Assembly (NCBI GenBank): GCA_947448525.1
Contig: CANFNV010000006.1
Span: 1 to 64,000, forward strand
Source of the DNA: Flavobacteriaceae bacterium
GTDB lineage: Bacteria; Bacteroidota; Bacteroidia; Flavobacteriales; Flavobacteriaceae
Reading direction: 5' to 3'
Length of the DNA stretch: 64,000 bases
In this document: positions 26,884 through 36,533 of the stretch, piece by piece
Position numbering within the stretch: position 1 is the first letter of the stretch
How the letters are laid out: the number at the start of each line of letters is the position of its first letter
Made by a program: the position numbers and the translations under genes
The notes under the pieces: generated by a model
The model's input: the letters and a program-made list of their open reading frames with translations, nothing else
The model's database searches: none
Told to the model about the DNA's origin: nothing

Positions 26884-27703
26884 TTTTTTCGCTCTTTTTT
26901 TCTAAGTTAATAATTTCGTTACTGTCTTTGTTTTTTATGATATAAACGTGCCCTAAACTGGTCATGTCATTGAAAAGTTTAACGTCAATTGTATAAAAAT
27001 TAGTTTGGTTATCTACATAAATTTTATATATAGTTCCTATTCCAATATTTTCAGGAAAAATATGAGATTGTCCCCCGGTAACAATGGTATCACCTTTTTT
27101 AACAGATGCCAATCGTGGAACATCAACTAATTGTACAAATCCAGTATTTTTCCCATTCCAAGTTAAAGAGCCAATATGATTTGATTTTTTTATTTTCGCA
27201 TTTATTGGTGATTCGGTGTTAAGAATACTCAAGACTGTGCAATATTTTGCGGAAGTATTTTCTACCACACCCACTATACCCAAACTATTAATAACTCCCA
27301 TATCGGGTTTAACCCCTTGTTTAAATCCGGTATTTAGAGTTAGAAAATTAACTTGATTACTATATGAATTTTTAATTACTTCCGATTCTAAAATATTGAT
27401 TTTGTTAACCCCTTTGATAGAATCTAGCTTTGGAATTTCAGTAGTGTCTTTTAGGTTGAACAACAAGCCTTTTAGACGCGCATTTTCTTTAGCGAGTTCT
27501 TCGTTTTGAATTTTTAAATTGAAATAACTTTCTACATTATAAGTCATTTGATACACTCCACCAGTAAAGAAATTTGCTGAGCTAATGACTTTACTTTTGT
27601 GATAAGAATGGGATTGGATGGTTAACATTAAGGATGTTACCATGAGCAGCAAAAACAGCATTCGATAGCTGTTTTTAAATATAAAATTAAATATTTGCTG
27701 CAT
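26876..27703 (-). CDS. mreC: Rod-shape-determining protein MreC
   Basis: MreC is a bitopic inner-membrane scaffold that activates PBP2-RodA. 275 residues: one N-terminal transmembrane helix (about 12-29), a coiled coil (about 62-85, LKIQNEELAKENARLKGLLF), then two beta-barrel domains with VIKNSYSNQVNFLTLNTG and VTGGQSHIFPENIGIG. It lies 54 nt downstream of mreB and overlaps mreD by 8 nt. Confidence 0.93.
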   Translation of the reverse strand: MQQIFNFIFKNSYRMLFLLLMVTSLMLTIQSHSYHKSKVISSANFFTGGVYQMTYNVESYFNLKIQNEELAKENARLKGLLFNLKDTTEIPKLDSIKGVNKINILESEVIKNSYSNQVNFLTLNTGFKQGVKPDMGVINSLGIVGVVENTSAKYCTVLSILNTESPINAKIKKSNHIGSLTWNGKNTGFVQLVDVPRLASVKKGDTIVTGGQSHIFPENIGIGTIYKIYVDNQTNFYTIDVKLFNDMTSLGHVYIIKNKDSNEIINLEKKSEKNE

Positions 27704-27757
27704 CTTTTAGGTGTTCAGTTTTCAAAAATCAGTATTCTGAATTTTAATTTAAATAGT

Positions 27758-28786
27758 TTATTTTATTAATATACTTCTAAATTTAGGAATATTTTTTAAA
27801 GCCATTCCGGTACCTCTTACAACTGCCTTCAAAGGATCTTCTGCAATATATACTGGTAAATCTGTTTTTAATGAAATACGTTTATCTAAACCACGAAGCA
27901 TTGAGCCACCACCAGCCAAATAAATTCCAGTGTTATAGATATCGGCAGCTAATTCAGGAGGGGTTTGAGATAATGTTTCCATTACGGCGTCCTCAATACG
28001 TTGAATTGATTTATCTAAAGCTTTAGCAATTTCTCTAAAAGAAACTTCCACTTGTTTTGGTTTACCTGTAAGTAAATCTCTACCCTGAACAGACATATCA
28101 TCTGGCGGTGCATCAAGAGCATCGGTTGCAGCGCCTACTTGAATTTTGATTTTTTCTGCTGTAGATTCTCCCACAAACAAATTGTGTTGTGTTCTCATGT
28201 AGTAAACGATATCATTTGTGAAAACGTCACCGGCAATTTTAACCGATTTATCACAAACAATTCCACCAAGTGCAATTACCGCAATTTCGGTTGTTCCACC
28301 ACCAATATCAACAATCATGTTTCCTTTTGGTTGCATAATATCAATACCAATACCGATTGCTGCAGCCATTGGCTCATGAATTAAATATACTTCTTTTCCG
28401 TTTACACGCTCACAACTTTCTTTAACAGCTCGCATTTCTACTTCTGTAATTCCAGAAGGAATACAAACGACCATTCGCAAAGCAGGAGTAAACATTCTCT
28501 TTTTTAAAGCCGGAATGCTTTTTATAAACATACTAATCATCTTTTCGGAAGCATCAAAATCGGCAATAACTCCGTCTTTCAATGGTCGAATGGTTTTGAT
28601 GTTTTCATGAGTTTTCCCTTGCATCATGTTGGCTTCTTTTCCAACTGCGATGATTTTTCCAGATACTCTGTCTCTGGCAACAATAGAAGGACTGTCAATT
28701 ACAACTTTGTCGTTGTGAATGATTAGCGTGTTAGCGGTACCAAGGTCAATTGCTATATCCTCGGTCATGAAATCAAAAAATCCCAT
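27758..28786 (-). CDS. mreB: Rod-shape-determining actin homologue MreB
   Basis: MreB polymerises on the inner membrane and directs side-wall synthesis. 342 residues with actin-fold nucleotide motifs: IAIDLGTANTLI (phosphate 1, about 11-22), MIVDIGGGTTEIAVI (phosphate 2, about 156-170) and IYLAGGGSMLRGLD (adenosine, about 287-300). N-terminal MGFFDFMTED replaces the amphipathic helix seen in E. coli. It has its own TATTTTTG box just downstream of purH, so the mre operon need not depend on purH transcription. Confidence 0.97.
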   Translation of the reverse strand: MGFFDFMTEDIAIDLGTANTLIIHNDKVVIDSPSIVARDRVSGKIIAVGKEANMMQGKTHENIKTIRPLKDGVIADFDASEKMISMFIKSIPALKKRMFTPALRMVVCIPSGITEVEMRAVKESCERVNGKEVYLIHEPMAAAIGIGIDIMQPKGNMIVDIGGGTTEIAVIALGGIVCDKSVKIAGDVFTNDIVYYMRTQHNLFVGESTAEKIKIQVGAATDALDAPPDDMSVQGRDLLTGKPKQVEVSFREIAKALDKSIQRIEDAVMETLSQTPPELAADIYNTGIYLAGGGSMLRGLDKRISLKTDLPVYIAEDPLKAVVRGTGMALKNIPKFRSILIK

Positions 28787-28830
28787 ACGTTAAAAAGGGT
28801 ATTAGTTTGTTAAAAAATTATATAATCTTA

Positions 28831-28838
28831 CAAAAATA
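28831..28838 (-). promoter_or_regulatory. Promoter -7 box for the mreB operon
   Basis: Minus-strand TATTTTTG, an exact TAnnTTTG match, in the 58-base gap between purH and mreB. It predicts a leader of about 40 nt. Confidence 0.6.
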
Positions 28839-28844
28839 ATAAAA

Positions 28845-30371
28845 TTAATGTTTAAAATGACGTGTTCCTGTAAATACCATTGCAACTTTATTTTCGTTAC
28901 AATAATTAATGCTCAATTCGTCCTTAATTGACCCGCCTGGCTGAATAACAGCTTTGATTCCTGCATCATGTGCCATTTCTACACAATCCGGAAATGGAAA
29001 GAACGCATCGCTTGCCATCACGGCTCCATTTAAATCAAACCCAAAAGTTTCTGCTTTTTCAATGGCTTGTTTTAAAGCATCTACTCGAGAGGTTTGTCCA
29101 GTTCCTGAAGCCACTAATGTACTATTTTTTGCAAAAACAATTGTATTTGATTTGGTGTTTTTACAAATTTTTGACGCAAATAATAAATCTTCAATTTCTT
29201 GTTCGGTAGGTACTGTATTAGTAACGTTTTTCAAGTCCTCTTTAGTATCCGTGATGTTGTTTTTATCTTGTATCAACAATCCGTTCAAACAAGTTCTTAC
29301 TTGACGTTGAGGTAAAGGTACATCATTTATTATCAAAAGTATTCGGTTCTTTTTTTCTTCTAGAATAGTTAAGGCTTCTTGATCATAACTTGGCGCAATA
29401 ACCACTTCACAAAAGAGCGAATTAATTTCTTTTGCAGTTTCAATGTCGAGGTGTGTATTAGCTATTAAAACACCTCCAAAAGCTGAAGTTGGATCGCAAG
29501 CCAAAGCCGCTATATAAGCTTCTTTTATGGTTTTTCTTGTTGCCAATCCGCAGGCATTATTGTGTTTTAAAATCGCGAATGTTGGATCGTTGTATTTGAA
29601 TTCAGCAATCAAATTTACGGCAGCATCAACGTCTAATAAATTGTTGTACGATAATTCTTTTCCATGCAATTTGGTAAACATAGCTTCAAAATCACCAAAG
29701 AAAAAACCTTTTTGATGTGGGTTTTCGCCATAACGAAGCACTTGTCCGTTGGCAATACTTTCTTTGTAATAAGTTTCTTCGGTATTGAAATAATTAAAAA
29801 TTGCAGTGTCATAATTAGACGAAACATGAAACGCTCTAGTGGCTAAATATTTTCGTTGCTCCAAAGTGGTAGCTCCGTTTCCTTCGGTAATCATCCCTAA
29901 AAACAATTCATACTCTTCTACCGATGGAACAATCACAGTATCTTTAAAATTTTTAGCTGCTGCACGAATTAACGAAATACCACCAATATCGATTTTTTCA
30001 ATTACATCGGCTTCACTTGCTCCAGAAGCCATCGTTTTTTCAAATGGATATAAATCTACAATTACTAAGTCGATCTGTGGAATGTCAAATTCCTTCATTT
30101 GTTCCACATCCGTTGGGTGGTCTTGACGGTTCAAAATACCGCCAAAAACTTTTGGGTGTAAGGTTTTTACACGCCCACCTAAAATAGAAGGGTAAGAGGT
30201 TATGTCTTCTACAGGAACCACAGGAATCCCTAAGTTTTTTATAAAATCTTCTGTTCCTCCGGTAGAATAAATGGTTGCATTTTGTTTGTGAAGTTGTCTC
30301 ACGATGGGCTCTAAACCGGTTTTATCAAATACCGAAATAAGAGCAGATTGAATCGTTTTTGTAGTGCTCAT
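28845..30371 (-). CDS. purH: Bifunctional AICAR transformylase / IMP cyclohydrolase
   Basis: PurH carries out the last two steps of IMP synthesis: formylation of AICAR by 10-formyl-THF and ring closure. 508 residues, normal. The N-terminal MGS-like cyclohydrolase domain (about 1-195) contains YSTGGTEDFI and GGRVKTLHPKVFGGIL. The transformylase domain has LRYGENPHQK (about 211) and the KHNNACG catalytic motif (about 268). Not obviously linked in function to the mre operon that follows. Confidence 0.97.
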   Translation of the reverse strand: MSTTKTIQSALISVFDKTGLEPIVRQLHKQNATIYSTGGTEDFIKNLGIPVVPVEDITSYPSILGGRVKTLHPKVFGGILNRQDHPTDVEQMKEFDIPQIDLVIVDLYPFEKTMASGASEADVIEKIDIGGISLIRAAAKNFKDTVIVPSVEEYELFLGMITEGNGATTLEQRKYLATRAFHVSSNYDTAIFNYFNTEETYYKESIANGQVLRYGENPHQKGFFFGDFEAMFTKLHGKELSYNNLLDVDAAVNLIAEFKYNDPTFAILKHNNACGLATRKTIKEAYIAALACDPTSAFGGVLIANTHLDIETAKEINSLFCEVVIAPSYDQEALTILEEKKNRILLIINDVPLPQRQVRTCLNGLLIQDKNNITDTKEDLKNVTNTVPTEQEIEDLLFASKICKNTKSNTIVFAKNSTLVASGTGQTSRVDALKQAIEKAETFGFDLNGAVMASDAFFPFPDCVEMAHDAGIKAVIQPGGSIKDELSINYCNENKVAMVFTGTRHFKH

Positions 30372-30392
30372 TGTATTGTGTTGTTAAGCACA

Positions 30393-30400
30393 CAAAAGTA
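30393..30400 (-). promoter_or_regulatory. Promoter -7 box for purH
   Basis: Minus-strand TACTTTTG, exact TAnnTTTG match, 22 bases upstream of the purH ATG. Confidence 0.6.
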
Positions 30401-30501
30401 GTTTTTTTTAATCTGAATTCATTTCAGATTCTAGAAAAAATTTTAACAAATTTTGGAAGGTTTTGTTTTTTTATACATTCAATTTGTTGTTTTTTATATT
30501 A

Positions 30502-30509
30502 TAACTTTG
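30502..30509 (+). promoter_or_regulatory. Promoter -7 box for the ABC permease gene
   Basis: TAACTTTG, exact TAnnTTTG match, with TTG at 30484-30486, 15 nt upstream, slightly short of the usual spacing. The predicted leader is about 80 nt. Confidence 0.55.
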
Positions 30510-30596
30510 TAATTTATAAAATCAGTATAATTTATGTAACATTTCCTTCATTCTATTAACTAATATCTTAAATTTGACAGAGAAAATACATCCGAT

Positions 30597-31847
30597 ATGC
30601 TTGTTTACCTTAGATTATTGAGTGAAAGTTTTAGTTTTGCTATGAATGCCTTGCGAAACAACAAGTTGCGAACGCTGCTTTCGCTTTTGGGTGTAACTAT
30701 TGGAATATTTTCTATAATTGCAGTACTTGCCGCGGTAGATTCTTTAGACAGAAAAATAAAAAAAGATTTGAGTAGTTTAGATAAAAACACCATTTATTTA
30801 TTTAAAGGCAGTTTTGGACCCTCTACAATTCCAAAATGGAAGCGAGATCAATTTCCGCAAGTGAAATATAACGAATATGAATATTTAAAAAACGCACTTC
30901 CGGAAGCACAAGAAATGGCTTACCAACTTTTCGTAAAAAGTGAAATTATTAAATACGACACCAAATCGGTAAGTAGTGTAAATGTAGTTCCAGTTTCTCA
31001 TGAGTTTATAGATATTCAAGGATTGGAATTTACTGAAGGAAGATTCTATAACGAATCGGAAGCCAATTCGGGTGCTGCTGTTGCCGTAATAGGTGATGAA
31101 TTAGCCAACAGTCTTTTTGAAAATAGCGATCCAATTGGAAAGCAAGTGCGTTTGTATGGACAGCGTTTTACAGTAATTGGCGTTTTGAAGAAGCAAGGTG
31201 CTGGGATGTTTGGCGATAGCAACGATACTTCAGTATATATTCCGGTGAATTTCTTGAGACGAATGTATGGCGATAATAATGACTCTATGACGCCAGTAAT
31301 TCTTATTAAACCACAAAAAGGCATTGACATAGATGCTTTTAAAGCCGAAGTTTCTCAAAAATTACGTAACCTACGTGGATTAAAAACAGGAGAAATTGAT
31401 AATTTTTTTATAAATGTGCTTTCTGGTTTTACTGATTTTATAGATCAAATAATTGCTAATTTGAATTTAGGAGGTTGGATTATTGCTGGATTTTCACTTC
31501 TTGTAGGTGGCTTTGGTGTAGCCAATATTATGTTTGTATCGGTAAAAGAACGCACCAACTTAATCGGAATTCAAAAATCTCTTGGGGCCAAAAACAGATT
31601 TATTCTCTTCCAATTTTTATTTGAAGCGGTAATCCTTTGTTTAATTGGTGGTTTAATCGGGATACTATTAGTTTGGTTAATCGCTATTGGATTAACTAAA
31701 TTACTTGATTTTGAGTTTGTATTGAGTTTTAGTAATATTATGTTGGGTTCTGGATTGGCAATATTAATTGGCTTAATTGCTGGAATCTTACCTGCAATAT
31801 CGGCATCTAAATTAGATCCGGTTGAAGCCATTCGAAGTGGAATTTAG
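30597..31847 (+). CDS. ABC transporter permease, MacB/FtsX type
   Basis: 416 residues: N-terminal membrane helix within NNKLRTLLSLLGVTIGIFSIIAVLA (about 20-45), a large periplasmic MacB_PCD domain (about 46-270), and the C-terminal FtsX permease domain with three helices (about 288-410), ending PAISASKLDPVEAIRSG. Such permeases form mechanotransmission systems for export of lipoproteins, peptides or toxins. No ATPase or membrane-fusion gene is adjacent, so the partner must be elsewhere and the substrate is unknown. Confidence 0.9.
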   Translation: MLVYLRLLSESFSFAMNALRNNKLRTLLSLLGVTIGIFSIIAVLAAVDSLDRKIKKDLSSLDKNTIYLFKGSFGPSTIPKWKRDQFPQVKYNEYEYLKNALPEAQEMAYQLFVKSEIIKYDTKSVSSVNVVPVSHEFIDIQGLEFTEGRFYNESEANSGAAVAVIGDELANSLFENSDPIGKQVRLYGQRFTVIGVLKKQGAGMFGDSNDTSVYIPVNFLRRMYGDNNDSMTPVILIKPQKGIDIDAFKAEVSQKLRNLRGLKTGEIDNFFINVLSGFTDFIDQIIANLNLGGWIIAGFSLLVGGFGVANIMFVSVKERTNLIGIQKSLGAKNRFILFQFLFEAVILCLIGGLIGILLVWLIAIGLTKLLDFEFVLSFSNIMLGSGLAILIGLIAGILPAISASKLDPVEAIRSGI

Positions 31848-31876
31848 TTGAATGTCACAAGTCAAAAGTGATAAAA

Positions 31877-31906
31877 AAAACACAAAGCAATTACTTTGTG
31901 TTTTTT
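31877..31906. terminator. Bidirectional terminator between the ABC permease gene and accD
   Basis: 11-bp stem AAAACACAAAG/CTTTGTGTTTT with loop CAATTA, with T runs on both strands. It lies between converging genes. Confidence 0.85.
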
Positions 31907-31929
31907 ATCTATTTTTAGAAAATAAAACC

Positions 31930-32784
31930 TCATCTAACTTCTTGATTCAAAATCAAATCAATATATAAATTGATTTTGTCTTTCAATTCTTTTCTTTGAG
32001 AAATAAAATCTAAAAATCCATGTTCTAATAAAAATTCTGAAGTTTGAAATCCTTCCGGCAAATCTTTACCCGTAGTATCTCTAACCACACGAGGTCCTGC
32101 AAAACCAATTAAAGCACCTGGTTCTGCAATATTAATATCGCCTAACATGGCATATGAAGCCGTAGTTCCACCTGTTGTTGGATCGGTGCATAATGAAATA
32201 TAAGGTATTTTAGCTTCTGCTAATTGCGCCAATTTTACAGAAGTTTTAGCCAATTGCATTAACGAATAAGCTGCCTCCATCATTCGAGCACCCCCCGATT
32301 TTGATATCATTACAAATGGCACTTTATTTTTGATAGAATAATCAATTCCACGGGCTATTTTCTCTCCAACTACAGCGCCCATAGATCCGCCAATAAAAGC
32401 AAAGTCCATACAACATACCACTAAGTCATTTCCTTTGGATTTTCCTACTCCTGTTCGAACCGCATCTTTCAATTTGGTTTTGTCCATTACATCTTTCAAT
32501 CGGTCAGCATATTTTTTGGTATCTACAAATCCAAGCGGATCCTTAGAAGTCATTTTGGCATCTAACTCTTTAAATTCGTTATCGTCAAACAAAATCTCGA
32601 AATATTCTTTACTGCCAATTCTAACATGAAAACCATCTTCTGGGCTAACCCATAAATTACGTTCTAGTTCGTCGGCATCAATAATTTTGCCTGTTGGAGA
32701 CTTATACCAAAGTCCTTTTGGGACATCTTTTTTATCTTCCGTTGCAGTTGTAATTCCTTTTTCTGTTCTTTTAAACCAAGCCAT
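31930..32784 (-). CDS. accD: Acetyl-CoA carboxylase carboxyltransferase subunit beta
   Basis: AccD pairs with AccA to transfer CO2 from biotin to acetyl-CoA, giving malonyl-CoA for fatty acid synthesis. 284 residues, with crotonase-fold motifs [34 protein letters not shown] and [17 protein letters not shown]. The N-terminal Cys4 zinc ribbon found in E. coli is present in outline but all four cysteines are replaced (SPTG at 29-32, SPED at 48-51). It is probably transcribed from the fbaA promoter (50-nt gap). Confidence 0.95.
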   Translation of the reverse strand: MAWFKRTEKGITTATEDKKDVPKGLWYKSPTGKIIDADELERNLWVSPEDGFHVRIGSKEYFEILFDDNEFKELDAKMTSKDPLGFVDTKKYADRLKDVMDKTKLKDAVRTGVGKSKGNDLVVCCMDFAFIGGSMGAVVGEKIARGIDYSIKNKVPFVMISKSGGARMMEAAYSLMQLAKTSVKLAQLAEAKIPYISLCTDPTTGGTTASYAMLGDINIAEPGALIGFAGPRVVRDTTGKDLPEGFQTSEFLLEHGFLDFISQRKELKDKINLYIDLILNQEVR

Positions 32785-32789
32785 ATTTT

Positions 32790-32821
32790 CAGTATTCAGT
32801 TATCCGTATTCAGTTATCAGT
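32790..32821. repeat. Short direct repeat between fbaA and accD
   Basis: Two adjacent copies of a TATTCAGTTATC-type 12-mer (about 32793-32804 and 32808-32819) fill most of the 50-base spacer. It resembles other CAGTATTC-like spacer sequence near 27720 and 42550. No function is evident. Confidence 0.4.
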
Positions 32822-32834
32822 TTGTATTGAGTAA

Positions 32835-33902
32835 CTAAAGTGTGTTTACATTGTTTAAATCAGCAAAAGCTTGCTCTAATCTTGTATTGAATGTCATTTC
32901 TCCTTCTCGAGTCCATTTTCTAGGGTCGTAATATTTTTTATTAGGAACATCGGCACCATCAGGATTTCCAATTTGTGTTCTAAGGTATTCAATATGGTTA
33001 ACCATATAATCGCGAATTCCTTCGGTGAAAGCAAATTGTAAATCGGTATCAATATTCATTTTAATTACACCATAAGAAATGGCTTCTCTTATTTCTTCTA
33101 AAGTAGAACCGGAACCTCCATGAAAAACAAAATCAACCGGATTTGGACCCGTATTGAATTTATTTTGAACATAATCTTGAGAGTTTTTCAAGATTTTTGG
33201 TGTTAGTTTTACGTTTCCAGGTTTATAAACACCATGAACATTTCCAAAAGAAGCTGCAATTGTAAATCGAGGACTTACTTTTAATAATTCTTCATAAGCA
33301 TATGAAACCTCAGAGGGTTGTGTGTATAATTTTGAACTATCTACATCAGAATTGTCAACACCATCTTCTTCGCCACCAGTAATTCCTAATTCAATTTCTA
33401 ATGTCATTCCCATTTTGCTCATGCGAGTTAAATAGGTTTTACAGATTTCAATATTTTCTTCGATTGGTTCTTCTGATAAGTCAATCATATGAGAAGAAAA
33501 CAACGGTTTCCCAGTTTCAGTAAAATGTTTTTCAGAAGCATCTAATAAACCATCAATCCAAGGCAATAGTTTTTTTGCGCAATGGTCGGTATGAAGAATT
33601 ACCGTTGCTCCATAAGCTTCCGCTATGGTGTGAATGTGTTTAGCGCCAGCAATAGCTCCTAAAATAGCCGACTTTTCGCCAGAATTTGAAAGTCCTTTTC
33701 CTGCATTAAATTGAGCGCCACCATTTGAAAATTGAATAATCACTGGTGCTTTTAATTTGGCTGCGGTTTCTAAAACACCATTTATTGTGCTTGAACCTGT
33801 TACATTTACTGCGGGAAGCGCAAATCCTTTTTCTTTGGCATAAGCAAATATAGCTTGAACTTCATCTCCAGTAGCAACGCCTGGTTTAATGTTATGTGAC
33901 AT
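32835..33902 (-). CDS. fbaA: Fructose-bisphosphate aldolase, class II
   Basis: Zn2+-dependent aldolase cleaving fructose-1,6-bisphosphate to dihydroxyacetone phosphate and glyceraldehyde-3-phosphate. 355 residues. Metal-binding TDHC with His107, ELGITGGEEDGVDNS (about 171-185), and phosphate-binding FVFHGGSGS (about 258-266) are all present. A TACTTTTG box lies just upstream; accD follows after 50 nt. Confidence 0.97.
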   Translation of the reverse strand: MSHNIKPGVATGDEVQAIFAYAKEKGFALPAVNVTGSSTINGVLETAAKLKAPVIIQFSNGGAQFNAGKGLSNSGEKSAILGAIAGAKHIHTIAEAYGATVILHTDHCAKKLLPWIDGLLDASEKHFTETGKPLFSSHMIDLSEEPIEENIEICKTYLTRMSKMGMTLEIELGITGGEEDGVDNSDVDSSKLYTQPSEVSYAYEELLKVSPRFTIAASFGNVHGVYKPGNVKLTPKILKNSQDYVQNKFNTGPNPVDFVFHGGSGSTLEEIREAISYGVIKMNIDTDLQFAFTEGIRDYMVNHIEYLRTQIGNPDGADVPNKKYYDPRKWTREGEMTFNTRLEQAFADLNNVNTL

Positions 33903-33930
33903 TTTAATGATAGGTATTTAATTAAGGTTA

Positions 33931-33938
33931 CAAAAGTA
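33931..33938 (-). promoter_or_regulatory. Promoter -7 box for fbaA-accD
   Basis: Minus-strand TACTTTTG, exact TAnnTTTG match, in the 49-base gap after tamL and 29 bases before the fbaA ATG. Confidence 0.6.
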
Positions 33939-33951
33939 ATAATTTCTAAAA

Positions 33952-36498
33952 TTAGAACGGATAATTTATACCAATATTTAATACCGATTTAGAAAAGTTT
34001 AATTCTTTCAACCATTTTTCACCATCTAATTTAGCAGGATTATAGGTTTTAAACCCAAGATCAAAGCGAACTACAAATAATCCTTGATCATATCTTACAC
34101 CTAATCCAGTTCCAAGTGCGATTGTTTTTAATGATTGAATTCCATTAAAAGTATATGCTTCGTCTTTTACATTGTCAAACACATTCCAAATATTTCCAAC
34201 ATCACTAAAAATAGCACTATTGAATTTTCCGGCTATATTGAATCGAATTTCGGCACTCATAGAAAGTTTCATGTTGGCTTCATTAAAATCATTTAGTCCT
34301 CCACTTCTTCCCGGTCCTAAGCTATAAGGTTGCCATGCTCTATTATCATTTGATCCACCCGAAAAATAACTTCGAGAAAACGGAATACTTTTAGAATTTC
34401 CATACGGAACAGCCAATCCGGCAAAACCTCTTACGGCAAATACTTTTTTGCCCGAAAATGTCCAGTGCTTAATATATTCAAATTCGCCTTTTAAATATTG
34501 CGAATATTCTACTTCAAAAAAAGTATTCGCTCCACTTTGTTTTTCAAGTTGTTTTGATGCTTTAGCTAATATTGAAAGTAAATTTCCGGCGGATTCAAAT
34601 TTGGTTTTAAAAGAATAAAAAGTATTGTCGAATGCATCCCTGCGAGTTGTTTTGGAATAACTAAAATTGGAAGCAAATATTAAGTTATTTTCCGTCAATC
34701 TTTGTTTGCGTTCTTGAATGCTTCTAATTATTTTAAAATCTTGATCTGATGGAATAATAGTTGGATTACTACCTAAAATGGCATTTAAAAAAGAATTGGT
34801 TCCGCTTTCAATTGTTAAATGATTATTGGTGAAATTACTCGCATCAAAATTATAATTATTTGCTAAAGCATCTAGCACATTGTATGACGATTGATAAATA
34901 TTGAAGTAATTACTGGTATTTATATTTTTTACAAATTGAATGTTCAATAAATCCAATCGAACCGCTACATTTTTTTTAGGTGACCAATTATAAGAAAAAG
35001 TGCTTGTAAAGTTCTGTTTATCCAATCCAATATTGGTTTGTTTAGCATATCCAACACTTACTACAGTTGAGGGAATCATGCTTTTCGGAATGATTTTATT
35101 GGTGTTGATTAGAAAAAATATTCTAGGAAAACTCAACTTAGCATCCAAACCAATTTCTGAAATATTAAAAAAAGTGTTATTCGGATTTGAAACGGCTCTC
35201 GAAGCCCCAACATTTCCTCTAAATCCAATTTCAAATGTTTCGGCACCATTAAATACATTACGAATTCCTAGAGAAGAATATCCAGAAATACCAAAATCCT
35301 GAATTGTAGAATGTGTGAAATCTATAGATGGATTAAAAGTATATTTTTTTCTTGGTGTAAGAAATATATTAGCTATAAGTCCATTTTCATCTTTGGGATC
35401 AATTTTATATTGAATGGTTGGGTAATTAAAGACCCTTAAATTACTCAAATATTGAGTTGTAAGTTTGGAATTGCTTTCCGAAAACAAACTTCCTTTAGTA
35501 ATAAAAACGGCATTTGTAATTGCTTTTGGACGGTATTTCAGCTTTTTTTCACTGTAAAGCATAAAATCTTTATACTGAACACTATCTTTTACTTTAACTT
35601 CATTTTTACTATTTGATTGATCGGTATAAATGGCAACTTTATTTATTTTATACAATTTAAAAGGTGCTGTTTTAGAGGAGTCATTTTCTCTGTATGAATA
35701 GTCTTTGATTATTAAATCTAGGTTTACTTTTTTTGAAGTATTAATGGTATCAACAAAGAATGAAATATAATTTTGTTGAAACAAATAAGCACCATTGTTT
35801 CTAAATTCTTCTGTTATTCTGCTTCTTTCATTGTTTAAATCTTCGGTATCGAATTTGTTATGGATTTTAATAAAAGAATTTCCTTTTTTTATCTGGTATA
35901 ATGAGTCAAGTGCAGGGGAATTAATTGTAGTTTTGAGACTATCAATAAAAAAGGGTTTGTTTAATGCTACTTTATATTTTAAACTGGTTTTTTTGGCTTT
36001 TGAAGAATCACAAATATACGTAGCTTTAACTTCAAAAAAACCTTTGTTATAATAATAAGATTCCAACCTTCTGAGCGATTTAGAAGTGCTTATTGAATCA
36101 AAAATAACCGGTGCTTCTCCGGTTTGTATCAAAAAATTACTCCAACCTGAGACTAAAAAAGAGTTGCCTAAGCGTTGTACTTGCTTTTCAGAAAGAAATT
36201 TGGCTAAATTAACATGCCTGTTTGGCTTTTTTCTCAACCATTTTGCATATGAAGTATCCGCATTTTTTTTGGAAAGATTGTATAAATTCAAACGCAAACG
36301 ATATCCCAAAATGGAACTATTGGGTTTTTGATACAGTTGAAAAAACACATTTTCATCTTTTGTTGATTTATCATCAATACTAATTTCGTTTTTAATTAAC
36401 AACCTTTTCCCATTAGGAACGCGTTTTGTTACATTACAGGAAACAATTATAAGTCCAATTAAAATAAATAGTGATATTTTTGTATTGCGTTTTTTCAA
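33952..36498 (-). CDS. TamL-type BamA/TamA family outer-membrane lipoprotein
   Basis: About 848 residues: a lipoprotein signal (ISLFILIGLIIVSC, Cys near residue 21) followed by NVTKRVPNGKRLL. POTRA-like domains follow (about 30-410), then an Omp85 barrel ending in Phe (INIGINYPF) with ARGF/GGSNDNRAW-type barrel motifs around 690-720. TamL is the lipidated Bacteroidetes relative of TamA, thought to assist outer-membrane assembly with TamB. No ATG exists at the N terminus. TTG at 36498 (read as MKKRNTKIS) is preferred over TTG 36507. The start is only about 12-15 nt from the predicted transcription start. Confidence 0.87.
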   Translation of the reverse strand: MKKRNTKISLFILIGLIIVSCNVTKRVPNGKRLLIKNEISIDDKSTKDENVFFQLYQKPNSSILGYRLRLNLYNLSKKNADTSYAKWLRKKPNRHVNLAKFLSEKQVQRLGNSFLVSGWSNFLIQTGEAPVIFDSISTSKSLRRLESYYYNKGFFEVKATYICDSSKAKKTSLKYKVALNKPFFIDSLKTTINSPALDSLYQIKKGNSFIKIHNKFDTEDLNNERSRITEEFRNNGAYLFQQNYISFFVDTINTSKKVNLDLIIKDYSYRENDSSKTAPFKLYKINKVAIYTDQSNSKNEVKVKDSVQYKDFMLYSEKKLKYRPKAITNAVFITKGSLFSESNSKLTTQYLSNLRVFNYPTIQYKIDPKDENGLIANIFLTPRKKYTFNPSIDFTHSTIQDFGISGYSSLGIRNVFNGAETFEIGFRGNVGASRAVSNPNNTFFNISEIGLDAKLSFPRIFFLINTNKIIPKSMIPSTVVSVGYAKQTNIGLDKQNFTSTFSYNWSPKKNVAVRLDLLNIQFVKNINTSNYFNIYQSSYNVLDALANNYNFDASNFTNNHLTIESGTNSFLNAILGSNPTIIPSDQDFKIIRSIQERKQRLTENNLIFASNFSYSKTTRRDAFDNTFYSFKTKFESAGNLLSILAKASKQLEKQSGANTFFEVEYSQYLKGEFEYIKHWTFSGKKVFAVRGFAGLAVPYGNSKSIPFSRSYFSGGSNDNRAWQPYSLGPGRSGGLNDFNEANMKLSMSAEIRFNIAGKFNSAIFSDVGNIWNVFDNVKDEAYTFNGIQSLKTIALGTGLGVRYDQGLFVVRFDLGFKTYNPAKLDGEKWLKELNFSKSVLNIGINYPF
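36475..36482 (+). promoter_or_regulatory. Promoter -7 box for the RNA methyltransferase gene
   Basis: TATTTTTG, exact TAnnTTTG match, located inside the 5' coding end of the divergent tamL gene. It predicts a leader of about 45 nt to the ATG at 36534. Confidence 0.5.
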
Positions 36499-36516
36499 TG
36501 GATGCAAAATTTAATT

Positions 36517-36524
36517 CAAAAGTA
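36517..36524 (-). promoter_or_regulatory. Promoter -7 box for tamL, nearly leaderless
   Basis: Minus-strand TACTTTTG, exact TAnnTTTG match, whose last base is 18 nt before the TTG start at 36498. It is interleaved with the promoter of the divergent methyltransferase gene. Confidence 0.55.
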
Positions 36525-36533
36525 CATTTTTTT

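Noticed and set aside
30371..30559. 62-codon plus-strand frame between purH and the ABC permease gene
   Set aside because: It spans the divergent promoter region, lacks a family-like sequence and starts at the purH ATG on the other strand.
36471..36533. Longer N terminus for the RNA methyltransferase
   Set aside because: The extra 21 residues overlap the tamL start and the promoter box at 36475-36482; the family N terminus fits ATG 36534.
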